Shown here in pieces: positions 45,336 through 55,199 of a stretch of 64,000 nucleotides of DNA. Positions within the stretch are counted from its first letter, which is position 1; each line of letters starts with the position of its first letter. The DNA lies in contig NC_045149.1 of NCBI RefSeq assembly GCF_008831285.2, positions 22,388,535 to 22,452,534 on the forward strand, given 5' to 3'. The stretch is from Nymphaea colorata. Taxonomy: Eukaryota; Streptophyta; Magnoliopsida; Nymphaeales; Nymphaeaceae. The notes beneath the pieces are model-generated. The model had not been told where the DNA came from, made no database searches, and saw only the letters and a list, made by a program, of their open reading frames with translations. Position numbers and translations under genes: made by a program.

Positions 45336-46544
45336 ATATACACCTATGATGTTGACACAAGACAAATAGGCGCGTTGAAGGGAGTAGTTGCGTGTTCTTA
45401 CTTTTCCTGACGTTATATGCAAGACTATTAATAATGCTGTTAAAATCATGGTTTTTTTATTGAATAATTTATCCTAAGGAATGAAGAAGTCAGCCAAGTC
45501 AAATACAATTGAAATTTTTAATTGATTAAAATTTTGAATTACAAATTAAAAAGTAAAAGACTAAAAAGAAAAAAAGGAAGAAAAACCAACCAGAACTTAA
45601 GAATACTTTATTGGATTACATATCTTTGTTGTTTATTTAATAGGCAACGTTGAAATGTGGGGAGAATCGGATTATGAAATATATTTTCTGAACAGTACTA
45701 TCCGAATGTGATTTAGGATGGTTTGCTTGGGAGAATTATTATGGCATGATTCGTATTCAAACATATACGGACATGAGCATAAGACCCTCAAAAGACAAGT
45801 TTTGCCAAAATTAGGGGGTGTTTGGCTGACACATCATCATTAAACCCAATTTTATGGAAACGTCACTAATTTTTAGTGAAAATCAGTTTTTTAAAAATTT
45901 GGTGTTTTGACAACCATTTCTTTAATGAGTTTTAAGAACTTGCAAGTGAATGAATTAATTGATTCATTTGCTTGAATGTCATATCTAAAGCTAGGCTTTT
46001 ATATGAATAATATGAGGGGAATCAGGTTTTTCGCACCCTCACGTATAGGTAAAACTTGGTTTTCTTTTAACCATTTTCACAAACTCACTAAAGAAAAAAA
46101 CTTTTGGACGGTGTTTGGATGACATCTCAAAACTAATATTTGATGGCAAAAAAACAAAACAAAACCTCCAATACTAATCTTTGGTTGTCATCCAAAAACT
46201 CCCACAGTTATTTTAGTGAATTTCTATAAATTGGTCTTTTTGTTCTGATAACACACCTAAAACACAGTATTGAGTGAAAACCTACTCTAGCAACTTTACA
46301 TAAGGCATAGCTTTTTTGGGTTGGTAATGGAAAAGTTGACAGATAAGTCATCTATATATACAAGAGGCAAGGTTATTTACTTCCCTTTTGAAAATCAACT
46401 TTTATCAAAGTTCGATTCTTTTTCAAAAAGTAGTTTTGCGGCATCCAACTGACCCATATTCTTCTAAGTCTTCTAATATGCATGGCCACAGGAAAAGAAT
46501 AAAAAACAAAAAATGCATCATTTATGCCTTCAAAGTAATGAAGT
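45336..46544. other. Spacer between pseudogenes
   Basis: No gene. 46230-46515 matches 39480-39690 (3' flank of the lectin-only copies). The rest is AT-rich with no recognised element. Confidence 0.5.
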
Positions 46545-46800
46545 AAGTACCTCGTCCTTCCGTTTTGGAAGACACTACGGTCAGGGTAGGGCCAGTAGAT
46601 GCTGGACGTGTTGGGCCCATCATAAATGAAACTCAGCTCATTGTCGTCATTGAAGTGGGCAGAGTAATACCCGCTACTGTAAATGCATAGACCTGGTTAA
46701 TGGCTGCCCTGGCAGCAACGTATCCGTCGGCTGGTCAAAGCTCTGCCACACCACCTTCCTTTCTCCGTCCAACAGCACGAGGTTCCCGTTTTCCCGCAAC

Positions 46801-47506
46801 TCCACAACTAGGGCTGCACACGAGCCGAGTCGAGCCCGAGCTTGGCCAGCTTAAGCTCTACTCGGCTCAAAGAGCTCGAGCTCAAACTCGAACTCGAGTC
46901 GAGTTCCCTAACACGAGCTCGAGCTCGACTCGACTATACATAGTCGAGCTCGAGCTTGACTCGTTTAGTTTAGGCATTACCCGCATTGGTCTTCCTCGCC
47001 ATGCTCTCCCTGCTCGAGACTGAGCAGCTCCTTCACCATATCCAAGCTCTCTCTGTCCACCGTGATGTACAGCGCCTTCTCCCTGAGCTTGTTCACCTCG
47101 TTCACCACGGCCGCCCAAATCTCCGCCCTGCCCTCTTTGTGCCGTCAGCATAGACCATCTGCTCGTCTATCCCTGAAGGAAGGACGCGATTCTAGGGCTT
47201 CATTGAGGAGAAGTAAGCCCTAAGATGTGTCCATGTTTCTTTTGTGAAGGGCGGTCATAAGCAAGTCAGAGAGAGAAAGAGAGAGGTTGAAGTGGAAAAC
47301 GAGAGAGAGAGAGGGAGAACACTCTTTCGCTCCAGAACACTCTTTGGCTCGAGCAAAAATCATTGGGTTCTTGAGACCCTCGGCTCACTAAAATAAACTA
47401 AAATAAAGGAGTTGAAGGAACAACTGGAGCTAGGCTAGTTGAGTATAAAAGCTGGCTCGAATTCAAATTCGAGCTACTCTGCTCGTTGTTCAGCACTATC
47501 CACAAC
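46801..47506 (-). mobile_element. 690-bp hAT element with captured coding-like segment
   Basis: The element is 46809-47498, with perfect 8-bp duplication tccacaac (46801-46808 and 47499-47506). Ends TAGGGCTGCACACGAGC and TAGTGCTGAACAACGAGC (complement of the right end) are an inverted pair. Subterminal DNA is dense in GAGCTCGAGCT and GACTCG words. A GC-richer middle (46985-47150) has an open minus frame with coding-like composition. No transposase, so it is non-autonomous. It interrupts the lectin exon pseudogene exactly at the duplication. Confidence 0.92.
46990..47145 (-). pseudogene. Unrecognised coding-like fragment inside the hAT
   Basis: The minus frame reads KEGRAEIWAAVVNEVNKLRE, then KALYITVDRESLDMVKELLS, then LEQGEHGEED. 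It has an amphipathic, charged composition and G/C-rich third positions unlike the surrounding AT-rich DNA, as expected for a captured host exon. I cannot name the family. There is no start codon or stop belonging to it. Confidence 0.5.
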
Positions 47507-48024
47507 CTCCCCTGCACTGTCCGTGTTGGTGGTCGTCCACATGACGCTGCCATCTGCATCCAGCAGGGCGAGGTCGCCTCTTCTTCTCCGGAAGGATAGC
47601 CGAGAGGCCCTGCCGTTTACGGGCCTGTCCCTGTTAGCCATCCAGACGACAGTCGCCTGATGGCTGAGTGTCTCGGCGTACCAGATGGCAAAGGAGAAAG
47701 CATTCTGACCGACTTGCTAGAAACCCGCCTTGAACGTCCCTTTCTCTGAAATGAGGACGTCCATGGAAGGACTCTCCACAGAGAGGAAGCTGCCTCGGTA
47801 GAGAGAATTCAAAGGTCGAGACGAGGCATTAAGGATGAAGGGAAGGGATGTTACTAAGACAAAGAAGAGAGTAAATGCCACCAATTTGGTGCTCCTCATG
47901 AGGAGAACCTAAGATCTCTTTCTCTCTTTCAACGAATCAAGGGAGAGAAGGAAGGACCTCGAAACTAAGCATAGTTAGGGACTTTGGTATCCTGTCAACT
48001 ATTCTTGTCGTGAAATTGGACGTC

Positions 48025-48470
48025 TTGACCCCCACCCATCCCTTCTCCCTTTCTCCTCTCTTAAATAGGGTGGGCATCAACCCGGTATTAGTAGGTGAAC
48101 CTACTTGTAATGGGTAGGCTTGGGCTGAATATTGAGAAAGAAAGAGGATGAAGAAATAAAGGGCGTCAGTCTCTTGTGCGTGACTGGGAGCTGTTGGTGT
48201 TGTCGTCTGTTGCTGATGAGCAGGTGCGTGAGAGAGGGACATCGATTGCTGACCAGCTGGAAAAAGCTGGTGTCGGCTGCTGATGTGCTGATTCCTCCTT
48301 TTGTGCGTTATCATTCTCCCTCAACCGAAGGAGGTGGCTGACGAACTCCTAGCCGAATGAGAAGGTGGAGACTATGCTGTGGCAGCGGCTTAATGAAGAT
48401 ATCAGTGAGCTGGCCTTCGATTGTAACAAATCGATGAATCCAAACAAATGTTGACTCTCTATGAGTCCAA
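48025..48470 (-). mobile_element. Ty1/copia 3' fragment (RNase H tail and LTR part)
   Basis: The minus frame at 48311-48460 contains FVTIEGQLTDIFIKPLPQHS then LIRLGV, the end of copia RNase H (DQLADIFTKPLP---F---R-KLGV). It stops just before a purine-rich tract (GAGGGAGAA) and a likely LTR start TGATAACGC at about 48312. The LTR continues to about 48025, with TATTTAAG at about 48060 as a possible TATA box, where sequence homologous to the receptor-kinase 5' flank takes over. The rest of the element is lost. Confidence 0.6.
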
Positions 48471-48539
48471 AAATTTGTGTTTTTCTTAGCAAGAAATTGA
48501 CAGCTTGATAGAGACAAAACTAGCCACATTCACAGTGGA

Positions 48540-51340
48540 GGGATAGGGGTACTTAGCTGTAGAATTTGTTTCGACATATGGAAGACTTGTGGCACTTGTA
48601 AATTCTGTATCTCTTGGATTGTCCAAAAAATCTGCAAATACTTGACACTTAGCGAATCCAATGCCACGTTCGACCTGTGAATCGCATTCAGTCAAAAATG
48701 CGCCCTAAAGAGAATGACTCTCTCTGGTGAGTTTGGATGGGGTATCTCCTTCGACAGCAGCTGCGACACTTATTAAATAAGGGGTTCTCACAATTTGAAT
48801 GTCACAATTTTCTTTGTCGCCTTCAGTCAAGTATTGGAGACTCGATTTGACCCGATTCATACATTTAAATCCCACCACTCCACATTTTTTATTTTGTTTT
48901 TTGTCTCTCTTTCTCTTTATATATATATATAATCTTCTTTGTCGTAATGCCAGCAGTGGTTTCCTTAGAAACTCTTGGTGTGTGTTAAAGATGGTTCCCT
49001 TTAAAAAATTCTTGGCTAGTCACCAAATTCTCCCTTGAAAGCTTTCGATATGTCACTGAGAGTTTTTAAGGCATTAAAAACTGAAATGTTAAAAGTTTTG
49101 AGTAAAGGTGGGCTTTGAACTGGGTACCCAACTAACATAAAGTTGATGGTTAAGCTCACCAGATAAGTAACTAAGCCGGTTAGGCTGGGATGCCAGTAAG
49201 GTCTTCATGTCTGTCCTAACCAGCACTATTTTCAAAAGATAGAGAGAAGAGGAGCAAATGCAAGTTAAGGAAGGTGGTGACGGGTGGATACAAAAGCTAG
49301 ACCTCCTAATTTTGCAATAGAAAAATATCGTAAACAAAATTTGATTAAAGTAAATCATGTTTTTATTCAAATTAGTTTTGTAAAAAAAAAAAATCTTCTG
49401 CTATCAAAATACTGATGTTGTATAAGCAATAATTTTTTTATTATTAAAAACATGATTAGAGTAAATTTAAATTCTTCTACTATCAAAATATTGATGTTAT
49501 ATAAGTGTTGACTTTTTATTATAAAAAACATGATTAAAGTAAAAAAAATGATAAGAAGGTTATGTTAAAATGTGAGTAAACATGATAAAAAAGAAGACAA
49601 TAGTGACACACTTTGTGAATGTTGTATAAATCTACCTCAAAAATTAAAGGTTGATGGAAAAATAGTTTTACTTTCTTTTTTTTCCATCCTCACCCCACTC
49701 ACCTATGGGTTCACTATATAGATAATCGTGAGAGAACTCTCAGTCATAGCAATATAAAATACACAATATATAATATATTATTTACTGTGCATGAAAGGAA
49801 AATTCTAGTTCAGATCACGTAAAGAGTATTAAAAGATTATACTTGTAGCCCAAGGGGGTTCGGTATCATGAGGAAGACAGGTTGTTGTTTGGTAGAAAGT
49901 CGTGGTTCAACCTTCTCTAGCATCATTCCCTTGCATAAATCCAAGCAATCTTAGACCCTGGATCCAGGAAAGGGTTGCAGCTATAAAAAAAATTATAATT
50001 AAAGGTAATGCCATATACAATTAATGAAATTACAAAGCATATCAAATTAGAGAACAAAAAACAATAATCAGAAAACTAGTTATCAAGTACTCAGCTTCAT
50101 GGCCAATAATGAGTCTCTAACCTTTGGAAAGAGGAATGCCCAACAAAAGTTAATGAGGAAACCAGCTATACCTAAAATTGACTAAAAATTCGTAGTAAAA
50201 ATGAACAACTGTAAGGAATAAATTACAAAATCTAAAAAAGCAGAAAGTGAAACTTGTGAAACCACACTCATCCTTGTCAGGCTCTACATCACTTTTTCCT
50301 TCGACGTTACGTCTGCTGATTCCAGGAATTTAACTTTAGTGCAAGGCCTCATTCCTTTTCTTTTAGCTGTTTTGTTTCTCTGATTCTAGTGGACACTGGC
50401 TGTCAATTACAACACGGAGCCGTGCCCGTCCTAAGCTATGGCAGATCCTACACCCTCCTCCATAAATTAACGCCTCCTTCATGGTGTTGCATAGTTCCAG
50501 CAGTGCTTCATTGGATGTTCTGTTAATTTGTTTTATGCGATTTTTCCTAACATTCGGTTTGGGCCCCCATTCTTTGCTTATTTTTTTAGACGGAGACTCG
50601 TGAAGGCGTTTATGATGTTGAAATTTTAGGTTCTTCATCCATTGATCTTTAAACCTGTATAAACTAACTGTCACTCTAATTACAAACGTATTGCAACAGA
50701 GGGCTTCTGTTGTGATAATTGTACACCAATTATACACATTGTACCTCATCACCTACGGCACTTGCACACGTCCCAGAAACATGGATTTAGGAGATAGTTA
50801 ATTCTTTAAAAGCAGTTGACTCCCTGTTCATTTTGTTTTGGGCCTAGGATGTCCACATTTTGAATGAAAACAGATCCGTGGGTTCAAATAGTCAGCATAT
50901 ACCTATGCTAGGACCTTTCAAGTATCCACTTTGTTCTTAAATTTGAATAGACAGCAAATTAAAAAAAAAAAACCTCCAGATGAAACATTTTTATCAAAAT
51001 AATCTTCATGTTCACGTGATACTGATTCCTCTTTACGATTACATGACAATTATGTTCTTCACAACATAAATTTAATCATTATATTTTAGAAGTTTCTCAA
51101 TGTACAAATGCTTTCATACTTTTTTGCCCTTTTTGTCATGAATCACGCACAGAAATTTGAATGTAAGAAGCGACATACCCACCTTGCTGCTGCAATTTGG
51201 AACTAAATGATTAATGACGCACCATGTATGTTAGTATTGTTTTGATTTTCTGTAACGCAAAGGCCGTGTAACGAAAAACATAACAGTAACACACACAGCT
51301 TTTTCGTAAGGAATGAATCACTAAAGAAGACATTCATTGA
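48540..51340. other. Gene-free stretch
   Basis: No gene is recognised. A minus frame at 50363-50752 (about 130 codons) has no known domain. 49090-49185 resembles, on the minus strand, a decayed tRNA-derived element (box B-like agttcaaagcc), but the evidence is slight. 49400-49560 has direct repeats around atgattaaagtaaa and ctatcaaaat. Confidence 0.4.
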
Positions 51341-51600
51341 CACCGTGGTAACACATTGTTTGCGTGCGTTGGTGGAAGAACCCCGCCACGCCCCAGCCCA
51401 GCTCTTGCCTCATGACTCGCTCTCTGTCTCTCTCTCATATGGAGCACGCCAGACCCTCTATTTCACCGGAAAAGGGAGTGCTTTTACAGCCCTCCCTTTT
51501 TCGATAGCAGCTATCAGCCAGTTGATTTGGAGTCTATTCCCTTGCAGAATACTCGAAAAGCAGTGTCAGATAATGCTACTGGGCAGATACATGATAGAGA

Positions 51601-53312
51601 ATGACAAGTAGACATGCCAGATTTCCCAATTCAGATGACGATCAGAATTTGGAGGGTTTTTCCTCAAATGCAAATCGGCAGCGGAGATCCACGAGGGAGC
51701 GGCGTCCCTCAACTAGATATTCCGTACGTGACTATATTTTGTTGATTGACAGTGGTGAGCCTGAATGCTATGAAGAATCTATGCATGATGTGCACAAGGA
51801 AAAGTGGATGAAAGCCATGAAAGATGAGATACAGTCACTTTACGACAACCACACCTTCGAGCTTGTGAAGTTGCCCCAAGGTAAGAGGGCATTGAGAAAC
51901 AAATGGGTTTTTAGAGTGAAGCATGATGAAAGCTCTCTAAACTCAAGATACAAAGCTAGGTTGGTTGTGAAGGGGTTCAATCAGAGGAAGGGAGTTGGCT
52001 TTGACGAGATATTCTTACCGGTGGTCAAGATGTCGTCTATCAGATTTGTTCTCAGTTTGGCAGCCAGTCTTGATTTGGTGATCGAGCAGATGGATGTGAA
52101 GACAGCTTTTCTTCATGGTGATCTTGATGAGGAAATTTACATGATGCAGCCCGAAGGTTTTCTTGTGAAAGGTAAAAAAAACTATGTTTGCAGATTAAAG
52201 AAAACCTTGTATATGCACATAGTCAGTGGTACAAGAAGTTTGAGTCATTTATGGGGGAGTATGGCTACACCAAGACTACCTCAGATCACTGCGTCTTTGT
52301 GAAGAAATTTTCAGGTGATGATTTTGTCATTTTGTTGATTTATATTGATGACATGCTTATTGTTGGTAATAATATATCGAGATTTCAAGCTTGAAAAAGG
52401 AGTTGCAAGTCTTTTGCTATGAATGACTTAGGATCTGCTAGTCAGATTTTGGGTATGAAGATCACGCAAGATAGAAATCGAAGAAGCTATAGCTATCTCA
52501 GGAGAAGTACATTGAGAATGTACTTCAAAGATTTCACATAGACAAGGCAAAGCCCGTTAGCACCCCTCTTGCAGCGCATTTCAAGTTGAGCACCAAGCAG
52601 AGTCCAAAGACAAATTTAGAAAAGGAAGATATGGAGAAGATTCCTTATGCCTCAGCCACAGGTAGTCTGATGTATGCTATAGTATGTATTGGACCTGGTA
52701 TTGCTCATTCAGTTGGAGTTGTTAGTCGGTTTGTCTCAAATCTATGAAAGAAACACTGGAAAGCAGTTAAATGGATTTTGAGATATCTTCGTGGGACTAG
52801 CAGTTTTGTACTTTGTTTTGGGGTAGAAAAATCTATTCTTGTTGGCTATACAAATTCAGACATGGCATGAGACATTGATGGGAGATGATCTATATCCGGA
52901 TATTTATTGACATATGCAGGTGGTGCAGTTTCTTGACAATCCAGACTTCAAAAACGTATAGCATTATCTACTACTGAGCAGAGTTTATTGCAGCTACAGA
53001 AGCGAGCAAGGAGTTACTATGGATGAAGATGTTCAAGCAAGAACTTCAGTTCAGTCAAGACGAGTATGTGCTTTACTATGACAGTTAGAGTGTTATTCAC
53101 CTTTGAAAGAATTCTACTTTTCATGCAAGGTCAAAGCACATAGACATGAGGTATCATTGGATACGTGATGTTCTAGAGTCGAAGCAGCTTGGTCTTGATA
53201 AAATCCATACAGATAACATGCAGATATGATGACGAAGTCTTTACCTAAAGAGAAACATGACATGTGTAGAGACTTAGTTGGGATGACTGCCTTTAGGGCA
53301 GTATATTAATTT
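51601..53312 (+). pseudogene. Ty1/copia reverse transcriptase-RNase H, broken
   Basis: Begins in a Ser/Arg-rich linker (RRSTRERRPSTRYSVRDYI), then W-KAM-DE, ALRNKWVFRVKHDE, YKARLVVKGFNQRKGVGFDE, VIEQMDVKTAFLHGDLDEEI and MMQPEGF, the RVT_2 core. A deletion/frameshift near 52200 removes part of the palm; LLIYIDDMLIVG (catalytic YIDD) follows in another frame. The RNase H part (GSLMYAIVC, LSTTEQ) continues to about 53310 with stops at about 52745 and 52870. Gag, protease and integrase are absent, so the element is 5'-truncated. Confidence 0.9.
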
Positions 53313-53344
53313 TTGTTCATTTTGTAGGTATGTTCCCTCACTTG

Positions 53345-53981
53345 AGGCTGGAGGGGGAGTTTGTTGGGTCGGGTCCAGCCTCAAGGAGGACCCGATCCGG
53401 CCCGTCACTTAAGTGACAGACAGAGGAAAAAGGGAGGGCACCCGATGGTGCCCCCCATCTCTCTCACGTCTCTCTCTCTCTTAGTTTTTTTCTTTTGGGG
53501 AAGAGAAAGAGGAGTTCTCTTGTAACTGCACAACAAGAGGAGAGAAGGAGAAGAGGAAGGCAAGGAAGAGAAGGCTACGAGCACTTGGCTTGAGCAAGAT
53601 TTGATATCGAGGAGGAAGCCAGACGCATCTCCTCCCAATCCACGATTTCTGCATTCCATCGGTGATATTCTTCTTGCTTATCTCATATTGTTTTAATGAG
53701 ATATTATTGTTTGAGGGTTGGCTTTGTGTAGCCCCTCGTGAGATAACTTCTATTATTGATTATAGTGGATTGTTTTTGAGTCGTATTTACTCCGTTGTTT
53801 TTTACCCTCATTGTTTTGAGGGGTTTTTCGACGTAAAAATTTCTCGTGCTGTTTGTGATTATGATTAGTTTGGTTGGATTGTTTGGCTGTTGATTCGTTG
53901 CTCATTGTATAATTTATTTGGGTTATAGTTTGTAGTTGAATTATTTTAGTAGATTTGTGTCCAATCCTTTTTATCCCAACA
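53345..53981 (+). repeat. Copia polypurine tract and 3' LTR
   Basis: The polypurine tract GGAGGGGGAGTT (about 53350-53361) precedes the LTR at 53362-53981 (620 bp), which begins TGTTGGG and ends CCCAACA, a perfect 7-base inverted pair with TG...CA termini. No second copy (5' LTR) is in the window, consistent with 5' truncation of the element at 51601-53312. Confidence 0.88.
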
Positions 53982-53984
53982 AGG

Positions 53985-54300
53985 ATGACTTGTCGTCCTC
54001 TATTTCGCTGGAAAATAAAGGCTTTTGAGAGCTAGGATGACTTCTTGTCCTCTGTTTCGATGGAAAATGAGGGCTTTTGAGAGCCCCATTTTTTTCCAGT
54101 GAAATGAGGGCTCCGAACGCCCTTTGTTTCAGCGGGAACAAGGGCCTTCAAGAGCCCACTTTCTTCTCGGCAAATTGAGGGCTTCTAAAACCCTTTTTCA
54201 GAATCGCATGGACTTCGAAGCCCTGTCGGCTGGCCGGAAAGGTCGTCTTTGTAGACCTTTCTAGCGGGCTTGTTCGGTGGAAAGTAAAAGTGCCCTATCA
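53985..54300. repeat. Decayed short repeat of CTCTATTTCG-GGAAAA-GGGCTTTTGAGAGC
   Basis: Five or so diverged units of about 60 bases contain words like cctctgtttcgatggaaaa and gagggcttttgagagccc. A similar unit (ccctctatttcaccggaaaa then gtgcttttacagccct) lies at 51450-51500, on the far side of the copia element, so the element probably sits inside this repeat. Confidence 0.6.
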
Positions 54301-54796
54301 CACACACACACAGAGAAAGAGAGAGAGAGAATGTAAATGCACAGCTCTAGCTTTTTTTTTTTTTGGGTTTACTTAGGCATTGATCGTTAAGTAGAGAAGC
54401 TGCACAACTCTGGTTACAGGCTTCAGAGTGGTTGTAAATGGTCAGGTTCAGGTTGACCAGCACTTAATGAATTTGGCCGCCTTATATAATAAGGGTTAAG
54501 CAGTTCCAACTAGAAGCAAAGTTGAACCATACTTTTTCAAACTGAATCTGGGATGAAGCGGAAGAACCAAACCCAATTTTATCAAGTCCAAATAAGACAG
54601 TGATTAAGTGAGCCTGATTACCGAATGATCAAGAAATTAAAGCTCACAAAGACTGACAAGCCTTACCAAGATGGGACCAATGGAAAGCTCAGACAGCCGA
54701 ATGATAAAAGAAATAACTTGATTCAAAGGTCTGAGTCTTACTCTAGTTCTTTCGATCGACAAAAACTGGCAGTGCAGTTTTCAATTTGGTTTAACA

Positions 54797-55110
54797 TTAA
54801 TTTTTTTTGGGGAGGTGATAGACTAAGATGGCGTAGAGCAGCTGGAGGAAGGTAAGAACAAGTAGAATGATGGCAGCAGCAACCGTGCAGTACGCCCACG
54901 GGCTCCTGAAATAAGTGCGCTTCAGGTCAGCCCCACCATGAAATCCATTTCTGCTGACAGTGCTCATTAATGTTTTTTCGAATCTCCGAGAGCATGTCGA
55001 TCCCATACGTGTCTCCTAGACCGAGACAATTGAAGAACACAACGACGTCGTCGTGGCTGCCGAGCTGATTGTCGATCATTCCCTGGGAAGTCAAGGCTCG
55101 GTGTCGGCAG
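54797..55110 (-). pseudogene. DUF247 protein C-terminal fragment
   Basis: Two frames join: NQLGSHDDVVVFFNCLGLGD with RKNINEHCQQKW, then after a frameshift at about 54935 ADLKRTYFRSPWAYCTVAAA and IILLVLTFLQLLYAILVYHL before the stop at 54797. This is the family's signature C-terminus (LG-DE-V--FFN-L, YF--PW, a hydrophobic helix with LLLLT-LQT-Y). The helix would anchor the protein in a membrane. Upstream (higher coordinates) no further DUF247 sequence is clear, so it is a truncated pseudogene. Confidence 0.85.
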
Positions 55111-55199
55111 CAGTGAGCACCAGGTCGCTAAGAAGTCGGAAGTACGATGACACCGGCTGCCCGTGGCGGCCGTCGGCCAAATGACTAAAATACCTTTAG

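Larger units (their letters stand above)
46545..47899 (-). pseudogene. Receptor kinase lectin-exon pseudogene (copy 3b), split by a hAT
   Basis: Exon 1 homologue with ATG at 47899 (MRSTKLVAFTLFFVLVTS), a stop in place of Tyr in the FYQVGEN block (about 47715), the MANRD and LSFR lectin blocks at 47540-47670, then a 690-bp transposon (46809-47498), then the WQSFDQPTD block and YWP region with small deletions, ending at an intact donor near 46545 (gtacttac on the minus strand). No exon 2 is attached: the downstream sequence is the 39480-type flank. Confidence 0.88.

Noticed and set aside
49090..49185. tRNA gene or SINE head on the minus strand
   Set aside because: There is a box B-like word, but no clover-leaf could be drawn and box A is poor.
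50363..50752. 129-codon minus frame
   Set aside because: No recognisable domain and no supporting context; it could be real, but it cannot be supported from sequence alone.
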